Shown here: piece after piece, positions 1 to 10,500 of the stretch | Position numbering within the stretch: position 1 is the first letter of the stretch | Layout of the letters: each line of letters starts with the position of its first letter | From: Bacillota bacterium | GTDB lineage: Bacteria > Bacillota > UBA4882 > UBA8346 | Length of the DNA: 64,000 nt | Assembly: GCA_023392595.1 (NCBI GenBank) | Contig: JAEVYU010000023.1 | Coordinates: 1-64,000, forward strand | Direction of reading: 5' to 3' | Position numbers and translations under genes: made by a program | Notes under the pieces: generated by a model | Databases searched by the model: none | The model's input: only the letters and a program-made list of their open reading frames with translations | Told to the model about the DNA's origin: nothing

Positions 1-6
1 TTAAAC

Positions 7-63
7 TTGAATCCGGCAAGTAACCCCAAAAACCTCAGTCGCATTTAAACTTGCCGGATTCAA
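7..63. repeat. 15-bp inverted repeat with 27-nt loop
   Basis: Arms at 7-21 and 49-63 are perfect reverse complements of 15 bases, around the core CCGGCAAG/CTTGCCGG. A further copy of ACTTGCCGG lies at 118-126. The element sits downstream of the minus-strand barrel gene ending at 135. It has no adjoining T-run, so it is more like a REP-type palindromic repeat than a plain terminator. Its function is not known. Confidence 0.7.
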
Positions 64-82
64 ACAATGAACCCGATCCGGC

Positions 83-112
83 CAATTTTTCTGCGTCATC
101 GCAGAAAAATTG
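83..112. repeat. Perfect 13-bp palindrome, 4-nt loop
   Basis: Arms 83-95 and 100-112 pair perfectly around TCAT. The GC part of the stem (CTGCG/CGCAG) is flanked by A5/T5 inside the arms. It lies 22 bases past the stop of the barrel gene and may end that transcript, but the U-run is inside the stem and not after it, so it is not a textbook intrinsic terminator. Confidence 0.6.
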
Positions 113-134
113 TCACTTACTTGCCGGCTCGAGG

Positions 135-1502
135 TTAAAACCATCTGTAAATAAGCATAAACCGGTCCCGTTCGAATTCACATTTTAAAGTCAGTTGCCC
201 AATTTGAGCAATCGTATAATTCAATTTCAAGACATCCAATGTCTTATAATAAAAGCTATAACTGATTTCCATGTCCAAGCGATCTTGGGCTATCGGAATA
301 CTGGCTTTTGAGGAAGCTTCCAAGATATCAAAATGATAATTCCATTCGAGACGATTCAATAATGATAATGTTCCGCTGTGTTTCAGTTCCAACAGGTATG
401 TGGTTTGATTGGCGCTATACAAGTCATCAAAAGTATACTGAGCAATCCATAGAACAGAATATTGATTGCCAATGGGGATTTCCATATATCCCTTTGCTTG
501 CTGCCATTGACTCTCCGTAAAATTATATTTCAACAACAAATCTGTAATATTATTGCCGATATGCCAGTTGAATTCGGCAACACCATTACAAGTGTGCTCC
601 GGATAATCATCAAATTCAAAAGGTGTATCGCCGGTTCGTCGAATATCCTCATAAGTTAATTGATAATACCCGCCATTCTCCCACTTGTATCGATATTGAC
701 CGGCGGCGCCTAACTCTGTGCGCTGATCGCCCCCGCTATAAACAAATTCCTCAAGGCTGCCCCCAAATTTCCAATGTTCCAAACCTGCCGGAGTATGATA
801 ATATTGAACCCGGATTCGGGAACGGTCTTGTGTGACCCCGGTCGGGGTTTCCTCAAAATGGCCCGTTCCAATCCGCAAAAAATTCCACGCCGGTGTCAAC
901 AATAGTTCAGTGCTTTCGCCGACGATTTGATCCCGGCCATACTGATACTGATTTTTTTGATAATCGGTTTCAATGATATTTCCAGCGACCTTGAACTGCT
1001 GTTTCCATTCAAAGTTATTCTTCACCATGTCCAACTCATCTTGATTCTGGCGGAATATCAGTCCGGCAAAGAAATTAGGCAGTTTATAGCCGACACTCAA
1101 CCGGGACTGTATATCCGAGGTATTGTCATAATAAGCGCCGTCAGCAATTAAATTGCCATGCAAAAAAGTCAAACTGCCCTCTTTCTGCTCTAAAATCCGG
1201 TCATCGGAATAAGCTATGGTGAAATCGGGTATTTTCAAATCATATTGTTTGAACCGGGGTTCATCACTCAGATTAAGTTGTGAAAATTTATCGTGATAGT
1301 AAAAACCACCTCCCAGTCCACTTTTTTCATACAAAGACAACATCAAATCATAATTGGCGTCAAGAGCAAAACGGCTACCCGTAAATAATTCGCCTTCTTC
1401 AACCCCGCTAAAAACAGACCCGGGATAAGCCCAAGCCGGTTCTCCCGGATAAAATATCAAAAACGATAAAATCAGCAAACCTATCCAACATTTTGAGTTC
1501 AT
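135..1502 (-). CDS. Putative outer-membrane beta-barrel protein
   Basis: About 455 residues. The start is taken at the ATG at 1502, because it follows AAAGGG and gives a clean signal peptide (Lys, then a long hydrophobic stretch, cut after PAWA). An upstream in-frame start would overlap the giant gene. The mature part is rich in alternating hydrophobic, Tyr, Trp and Gly segments with charged turns, and it ends in ...YRWF, the terminal aromatic expected of outer-membrane barrels. I recognise no named family. It starts 16 nt downstream of the giant Ig-repeat gene, so the two are probably co-transcribed, and it may anchor, export or assemble the giant protein. That role is inference from position only. 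Confidence 0.75.
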   Translation of the reverse strand: MNSKCWIGLLILSFLIFYPGEPAWAYPGSVFSGVEEGELFTGSRFALDANYDLMLSLYEKSGLGGGFYYHDKFSQLNLSDEPRFKQYDLKIPDFTIAYSDDRILEQKEGSLTFLHGNLIADGAYYDNTSDIQSRLSVGYKLPNFFAGLIFRQNQDELDMVKNNFEWKQQFKVAGNIIETDYQKNQYQYGRDQIVGESTELLLTPAWNFLRIGTGHFEETPTGVTQDRSRIRVQYYHTPAGLEHWKFGGSLEEFVYSGGDQRTELGAAGQYRYKWENGGYYQLTYEDIRRTGDTPFEFDDYPEHTCNGVAEFNWHIGNNITDLLLKYNFTESQWQQAKGYMEIPIGNQYSVLWIAQYTFDDLYSANQTTYLLELKHSGTLSLLNRLEWNYHFDILEASSKASIPIAQDRLDMEISYSFYYKTLDVLKLNYTIAQIGQLTLKCEFERDRFMLIYRWF

Positions 1503-1518
1503 CGTTTCCCTTTCAAAG

Positions 1519-4500
1519 TCACTTCCACATTTCCCAACCGAACCCATCGCCCTTCCCCGGGATATACTTGGGCCGTACCGTATAAAATACTATTTTCGGA
1601 TCACTATAAACGCAACTACCGTCTGTAAGCGCATAATAAACCCAGATTTTCAAAGTATAAATGCCGATATCAGTCGGTAAAGTAAAGGTGGTAACGCCAT
1701 CCGCCGCCGTCTTATCGATCGCAGCCCCGCCGTCAATGGTTAATCTCATATCGGTATACGCCAAGTTATCAACTTGGACGATTAACTGATTGCCGGTAAT
1801 CTTAGTTGAAATCATTACTGGACCCGCCACGAAACTAATCAGGGTGCTTTCGGCCAGTGCCGTGTTGTTCAAAGTAGCACTGACGACAAACGGACCGCTT
1901 ATCTCTGATGATGACCGAATAATCGCCTGGTATTGTCCGTTGCCTACATAGCTGGTTTCGCTGATTGTAGCACCCTTAGCGATCGCCTCGGGGGAGGCGA
2001 TTACCACTGTTCCGCCGTCACTGGTCAACTGGTTGTCGTTAGCATCGATTAACTGGACTGTCACCCTCGCCGTACTGGTTCCGTCGGCCAGTATATGATT
2101 CTTACTAATAGTGAGAGTGCTCTTGCCAACCACTGCCACTCCGGGTGTAAAAGTAATCCTCGCAGTCGCAGTGAGCGACACACCTGCCAAGGTAGCGCTA
2201 ATTTTATATTCTCCCGCTTTGGTCGACGAAGTGATCATTGCTTGGTAGGTACCATCGGAGTTATCCGTAGTGGCACTTACTGTACCGGCCTCACAGCTAA
2301 TTTGGACAACTCCGCCCGAACTGGTTAATTTATTTCCATGAGTATCGATCAATTGCACGGTTACAATCGCGGTACTACTGCCGTCGGCGGTGATAAAACC
2401 CGGGTTTACTGTGATAGTACTCTTACCAATCACTGCGGTATCCGGTTTAAACGTAACGGAGACTGTAGCTGCTAATACCGCCCCATCCAAGGCTGCGCTG
2501 ATGGTATATGGACCGCCGGCTTTGGTTGAAGAAGTAATCATAGCCTGATATTGTCCATTGCCCAGCTCGCTGGTGTCACTGACTTTGGCGCCGGTACTGA
2601 CGGCGCTGGGGCAACTGATTTCAACCACGCCCCCGGAAGTATTCAGATTGTTACCGTAAGCATCGATCAATTGAACTGTCACTGTCGCTGTAGAAGAACC
2701 ATTGGCCGTGATAGAGCTGTTATCAATGGTTATCTTGCTTGTCGCAGCACTAGCATCCCCCGTCGTGAAGGTGACTGTCGGATCGCCCGTGGTAATCTTA
2801 CTTCCATTGATCTGGCCTCTAATAATGGCTGTCCCCTCTTTTGTGGACAAAATGGCCGCAGTATAAGCTCCATCCATAGTGTAGACAACCGCCCCTATCG
2901 TGTCGCTGCTGCCACGGCTACTGCTCAAAGTGACCGTATCGCCGCTGGAAATCAGGTTATTACCATAGGCGTCTTTCAACTGTACCGTAATCGTAGCCTT
3001 TGTCGTTCCGTCGATCTTCACCGAACTTGGGCTGACACTGATAGTACTCTTTATGGCGCTGGCCGTTCCCGGAGTAAAGGTGACCGTAGCGTTGCCGCTA
3101 CTGATTGAAATACCATTCACTTTTCCACTAACAGTTGCAGTTCCGGCTACTGACGAAAGAATCGTAGCCATGTAAATACCACCCGTGATATAATTTACCG
3201 TCCCTATCGTGTCGTTACCGTCACGGTTGCTGCTTAAAGTAACCGTATCGCCGCTGGAAATCAGATTATTACCATAGGCGTCTTTCAACTGTACCGTAAT
3301 CGCGGCTGTGGTCGTTCCGTCGATCTTCACCGAACTTGGGCTGATGCTGATGGTGCTCTTTATGGCGCTGGCCGTTCCCGGGGTAAAGGTGACCGTGGCG
3401 TCGCCGCTACTGATTGAAATACCATTCACTTTTCCACTGACAGTTGCAGTTCCGGCTACTGTCGAAAGAATCGTCGCCGTGTAAATACCACCCGTGATAT
3501 AGGTTACCGTCCCTATCGCATCGTTGCTGCCGCGGCTGCTGCTTAAAGTAACCGTATCACCGCTGGAAATCAGATTATTACCATAGGCATCTTTCAATTG
3601 TACCGTAATCGTGGCCATTGTCGTTCCATCGATCTTCACCGAACTTGGGCTGACGCTGATGGTGCTCTTGACGGCGCTGGCCGTTCCCGGGGTAAAGGTG
3701 ACCGTGGCGTCGCCGCTGGTAATTATGCTACCGTTAATGATGCCGCTGATTGTGGCCGTTCCCGCCACAGTTGATTTTATAGTGGCTTTATAAACACCAC
3801 TGGTATAACTGACTTGAGTAATGATATCGTTGCTACCCCGGCTGCTGCTGACAACTACGGTGTTACTGGTGGATGTCAAAGCGTTCCCATGGGAATCTTT
3901 CAATTGAACAGTAATGGTCGCAGTGGTGCTTCCGTCGGCCCTTATCGAAGTTGGACTTACCGTGAGCGTGCTGTTGACCATGCTGACCGCTCCTGCGGTG
4001 AAGGTGACCGTGGCGTTGCCGCTGGTAATGGCGCTACCGTTAATAGTTCCGCTAATTGTGGCAGTTCCTGCCAGGGTTGATGTGATCAGAGCCCTATAAA
4101 CCCCATTGGTATAACTGGCTTGAGTTATAGTATCACTGCTACCACGGCTGCTGGTTAAAACGACGCTGTCGGTAGCCGTGGTCAATGAATTGCCATAAGC
4201 ATCCTTTAACTGAACCGCGATCATCGCCGCCGTACTGCCGTCGGCCGTTACCGAGGCAGGGCTGATACTGATGGTACTCTTGGCCGCACTAACAGCTCCG
4301 GCCACAAAATAGACCGTACCGGTATTGGTCATGGTTGTGCCATTTAATTTCCCGTTAATGGTCACCGTCTGAGCAGTGGTTGTGGAAGCCAAGGTCGCTG
4401 TATAAGTGCCGTTACTGTTGTCCTTCACCGTAGTGAGACTACCCGCATTGGTGCTTAAGGTCACCGTGCCGCCGCTGGTGGTCAAATTGTTGCCATGGGC

Positions 4501-7500
4501 ATCTTTTAGTTGCACCGTAATCGTGGAAGTACTGGTCCCATTGGCCGTGATCGAACCGGGGCTTCCGGTAATGGTACTATTAGCCTGAGTGGCACTACCC
4601 ACGATAAATTTTACCGTCGCCGTATTGGTAATCGACTGCGTCGTAATGGAAGTTCCACTTAAGGTCCCGCTGATAGTGGCCGCCCCGACGCTCGTCGGTG
4701 CTTTGATCGTTGCGGTAAATGTTCCATCGTTTTTATTCGTAGCCGTAATGGAATTATTATCAGCCCCAATGGTTTCAACCAAGGCCACCAAATAATTGCT
4801 GCTATCCGTCAGCTTATTCCCATACCGATCTTTAAGTTGCACCGTAATGGTTGACGTACTGGTTCCGTCGGCTTTGATCTCCGTCGGACTTGCACTGATG
4901 GTGGAATAACCGCCAGCTGCCACGCCGGCCACAAATGATAATGTGACTGTATTGGACATCACCGTGCTGTTCAAAGTACCGCTGACTGTGGCTGTTCCGG
5001 CGCCGGTGGAAGAAGTGACCACCGCCCTATAGGTCCCGTTGTTTTGATATATAGGGCTGGTAATCGTCCCTAATGTGGAGGCCAAAGTAATGGATGATAC
5101 CCCGGTCTTGTCGCTCAAGTAATTTCCGTAACTGTCGACTAACTGCACAGTTATGGTCGTAGTGCTGTTTCCATCGGCTATAATTGTAGTCGGACTGGCC
5201 AGAATCACTGATTTGGTAGCAGTAGCGCTGCCAGCCGTAAAGGAAACCATTTCGCTATCGCTGATTACACCGCCATTTAAGGTGCCGCTAATCACCGCTG
5301 TCTCCACTTTGGTCGATGAAGTCAGGGTTGCGATATACGTGCCGTCCAATTGATCCACCGCGGCGCTGATTGCTCCCGCTGTGGTGGATAAGATAACGGT
5401 TCCGGCGCTGGCGGTCAAGTTGTTGCCATATTGATCCTTCATCTGTACGGTTATCTTGGTGGTGGCCCCGCCAACTTGGATAGAAGATGTCGCCGCCGTG
5501 ATAACGGCATTAGCAGCCACTACCGAACCGGGCGTAAAGGAAACGGTCTCCGAATCGGTTATCGCCGTGCCATTTAGAGTCCCGGTAATGGTCGCCGTGC
5601 TGGTGGTTGTGGCAGAGGTAAGCACGGCGGTAAAATAACCGTTTTTTTGATAAGTGGCTGAACCAGCGGCGCCCAGAGTAGTATATAAAACAATTACATT
5701 GCCAGCGTCATTACTGGCCAGATTATTGCCGTACTGATCCCGTAGTTGCACCGTGATGGTAGAAGTACTGTTTCCATTGGCCGTGATCGAAGACGGGCTG
5801 GCGCTAATCACCGTCCTGGGCGGAGAGGCGGGACCCGGTGTGAAGGTAACCGTGGCCGTATTGACCATCTGAGTACCGTCAATCTTGCCGTAGATCGTCA
5901 CAGTCCCGGCCGTGGTTGAAGGAGTGAGCCGGGCGGTATAAGTGCCGTCACCCACATCGGTAACGGCGTCCACCGCGCCATTGGAAGCGCTAATAGTTAC
6001 AGTTACCTTACTATTGCTGCTGTTAATCCCGCTGGCGGTCCACAAATTACCGAATTGGTCCGCCAATTGAATCGTAATCATTGCGGTTTCACTGCTGCCG
6101 ACTGTGAGCGTAGCGGGGCTGGCTGAAATAGTCGAAGTCTTCACCGACGGTGTTCCTATGGTAAAAGAAACTGCTGCGGTGTCGGCGATCGTCAGGGCAT
6201 TCGCCGTCCCGGTAGGTGTAACCGTTCCGCTGATAGTGGTGGAACCCACTGTAATTGATGAAGTCAAAGTAGCGGTGTAGGTACCGTCGCCTTTATCCGT
6301 AACGGTGCTCAAGGAACTGCTTGCTCCGCTGCTCTGGGTCAAAGTTACCGTGCCGCCGCTGCCAGTTAATTTATTGTTATACTTATCAATCAATTGCACA
6401 GTAATCGTAGTAGAGGAACCACCCACTGTCAGCGAAGAAGCCGCCGCGGTGATGGTCGACTTATCCTTATCGGCCGCTCCTGGCAAAAATTTAATACTGG
6501 CCGTATGGGTCATGGCTGTGCCATTAATATAGCCTTGGATGGTCACTATCCCCGCCGTGTCCGAGGACACCAGGGTAGCGGTATAAGTGCCGTTGCCTGC
6601 GTCGTTAACAGTATTATCCTGAACGATCCAGTCGCTCGGAGTAAAGGTGACCTCATCCCCTCCGCTGCTCAAATCGTTCCCGTACTCATCTTTAAGCTTG
6701 ATAGTAATCGTTGCGATGGAACCGCCTACCGTTACAGATGGTTTGTCTACACTAATTGTCGAAGCGACGGGTGAAGCCTTCGCCGGGATGAATTTCACCG
6801 TGGCTGTAGCGGTAATTGCTTCGGCGCTTCCCCCGCTAAGCACCAGAGTTCCGCTGATGGTAGCCGTGCCCACCGTGCCAGCCGCAGTCAAAGTCGCCAT
6901 ATAGGTTCCGTTTCCGGCGTATACCGGAGTGGTGATACTTCCCGCTGAAGTTGTCAAAGCCACCATCGCACCGTCGGTCGATAAGAGATTACCATAGGCG
7001 TCGATCAGTTGTATTGTGATAATCGTTGTCCCGCCACCGGCACTGATCGATTTTTTCGCCGGGGTGATGGTGGTGGTATTGACCGAAGCCGTCCCCACTG
7101 TGTAGTCCACCGTCTCCGTATCCGTTAAAACGGTTTCCTCGCTCTCCCCGGCAACTCGGATTGAACCGCTGACAGTAACCGTCTCGACTTTGCTGGCGGA
7201 TGTCAGGGTTGACAGATATGTGCCGTTATTTTTATCCACCACCGTACTAAGTGAACCGTCGGTAACACGCAAATAAACGGTTCCCGCACCGGAAGTCAAA
7301 TTATTTCCGTAAGTGTCCTTTAACTGCACAGTAATCGTAGTATTGGCTCCGCCTGCCTGAATCACCGAAGAAGAGGCGGTAATCGTGGATGTAGATAGGG
7401 AAACAGCCCCTGGCGTAAAGTAAACCGTCGCCTTGTTGCTCAGCGTTATCACCGAACTGTCACTGAAGGTGATTGTACCGCTGACCACCGCTGTCCCCGA

Positions 7501-10500
7501 TTGGGTACCGGCTGTTAAAACAGTGCTATATGTGCCGTCAGCGTTTTTAGTGACTGAACCAAGGCTGCCCAGAGTGGTACTTAAAGCCACCGTCCCGCTG
7601 GTGGTAGCGGCATTGCCATAAACGTCACGCAGCTCCATGGTTATCATGGCCGAGGCGTTACCGTTGGCCGTGATCGAAGTCTTATCGGCGGTAATCAAAG
7701 AAGTGTCCGCCGAAGTTTCTCCGGCGACAAAATTGACCGTAGCCGTATTGCTATAAAATACTCCATTTACTTTCATCCCGATGGTGGCGGTTTCTACCGT
7801 GGTGGAAGCTGTTAATATAGCGGTATAAGTACCGTCGCCATTATCCGAAACGCTACTCAATGTCCCGGCGGTAGTGGTCAAGGTTACCGTTTTGCCACCG
7901 GTCGTTCCATATTGGGCGGTAATAGTCGAGGTGCTGGCACCGTCGGCGGTAATACTGGCAGGGCTGGCGCTTAATGAGATGGTTACCGTACCCCCACCCC
8001 CTTCCCCATAAAAGGTGACCGTGGTGGAGTTGTCCATTTCCTTACCATCAATAAAGGCATGAATGGTCGCCGTCCCGGATGTACCGGACGATGTGATGAT
8101 TGCCGTATATATATTAGTAGCGGAATTATAATTCATGGTATTGCTGCTTAATGTTCCCGCTGTGGTGGTTAAGGTTACCGCGCCCCCGCTGCCGGTTAAA
8201 TAATGGCCTTGGGCATCCCGCAATTGGACCGTGATGGTGGAAGTTGCGCTGCCATCAGCTTTAATCCAATAGGGACTGGCGGTAATGAGTGAAGTCGCGG
8301 CAGAAGCAGTTCCAACCGTAAAATCCACCGTTACTGAGCGGCTAATCAACATTCCGTTTAAGCTGGCATAAATCGTCGCCGTTTCCAAATGAGTGGAAGA
8401 AGTCAGCGTAGCCGTATAAGAACCATCATTCTTGTCCGTCACGGCACTTAGCATACCGGCGGTGGTGGTCATGGTTACCGTACCGCCGCTAAAAGTCAAA
8501 TTATTACCGTATTGGTCTTTAAGCTGAACCGTAATCACCGTCGTGCTGATCCCGTCCGCCGTGATCGCCGAATCCGCGGCACTGACCGTCGAAGAGGCGG
8601 CGGTGGGATCGGCGGCGGTAAAGGTCACCGTGGCCGGGGTCCCGATGGCGATGGCTATACTGGTACCGCTGTCCTTCACAGTTCCCCCCACCGTAAAAGT
8701 TCCGGAAATCACCAGCGAAGTCAGCGTAGCCGTATAAGCACCGTTGTTTTGATCGGTAACATGGCTTAAGTATCCTCCGCTTGTTGCAAGTTCCACCGTA
8801 TCCCCTCCGGCGATCAGTTTATTGCCGTATTCATCGTACAATTGAACCGTAATCGTACTGTTTTTGCCACCAACCTGAATAGAACCGGGGCTGGCCGAAA
8901 TGGTGGAGTTGGCCGCATAAGCGGTCCCCGGTGTAAAAACCACTGTTTCCGTGTCGGTCATTGTAATGGAAGCATTGATGATACCGCTGATCGTAACGGA
9001 ACCAGCCACTGTTGAAGACTCAAGGACGGCGGTATAGGTGCCGTCACCGTTATTGGCGATGGATCGAATAGTTCCCCCGGAAGATGTCAAGGTCACCGTA
9101 TCACCACTAATCCATAGCTTGTTGCTGTGTTGGTCGCATAGCTGAACCCTCAGATTCAGCGTATTACCGCCGACCACCGCCGAACTCTGCCCGGCGGTAA
9201 TGGTCGAAGTGGCCCCGCTGGCCGCTCCGGGGGTAAAGCTAACCGCGGCCGTGTGGTCCATGGCCGCCATCGTTCCATCTACCTTTAACCTCCCGGTGAT
9301 GATAACATTTTCCATGGCGGCCGTCCCTGCAGTCAAGGTGGCGGTATAGGTGCCGTTTCCTTGATCGGTAACCGTTGTGATAGTCCCGCTGCTGGTGCTT
9401 AAAGTAACATTATCGCCTCCGGTGGTCAGCGCATTGCCGTAAACATCTTTCAATTTTACCATAATGGTGGTGCTGGCTCCATCGGTAGAAAGCCAACTGC
9501 TGGCTGCGGTGATCGTTGAGGTGACCGCTGAGGCCACTCCGATAGAGACATCCACTAAGGCCGTATCACTTAGACTCGCACTTCCCAATTTACCGGAAAC
9601 CGTAATCACTCCGGCAGTGGTCGAGGAAGTCAGGGTCGCTACATAAGTGCCGTCACCGTTATCAATCACCGTGCTCAGCGTGCCTTCCGACGCCGTCATG
9701 GTTACAGGGCCACCGCTGGATTCAAGATCATTACCGAACTGATCCTTCAATTGCACCGTAATTTTGGTGCTGGCGCCGCCATCGGATATGGAAGTATGAC
9801 CGGCGTTAATTGTCGAAGTAGCGGCGGAAGCTGAACCCGGTGTCAACGTAATGGTGGCCGCTGTACCAATCTCTTCCTCCTCAAAGATTCCGGAAACAGT
9901 TACCGTACCGACGGTTTCCGCCGATAAATAAAAAGCAGTATACGTGCCGTCATGATTGTTGGTAATTCCATCAACCGTACCGGCGGAGATGGCGCTTCCA
10001 TTTAAATTGGCCGTCAGGGTCACCATGCCGTCCCCGGTGGTTAATTTATTACCATACTGGTCTTTTAACTGAACTGTAAGAGCAGTCTTATTGCCGCCCA
10101 CTTCAACCCAGGTTGGGTTGACGCTGATGACCGACTTTCCGGCTACAGCCGGCCCCGGAGTATAGGTCACCGTTTCGGTATCCACCATTTCCGTACTGTT
10201 CAAATAACCCTTTATGGTGGCGGTCCCAGTGCTTGTAGCCGACTTCAGTGTGGCAATAAAATAGCCGTCGGTCTGGTAGCTAGCGGCGCCGATTGATCCC
10301 AAGCTGGTGGATAAGGTAACGGTATTGCCCGCGCTATTATTCGTTAAATTATTACCGTACATATCTTTTAACTGGACTGTAATCGTAGTTGTGCTCCCGT
10401 CGGCCGTCAAGGAGCGGTCGGCCGCAGTAATGGTCGAAGCGGATTTCACCGCTACGCCGGGTGTAAATGTAACGGTGGCCGTGCCAGCGGTGTTGTCGGT

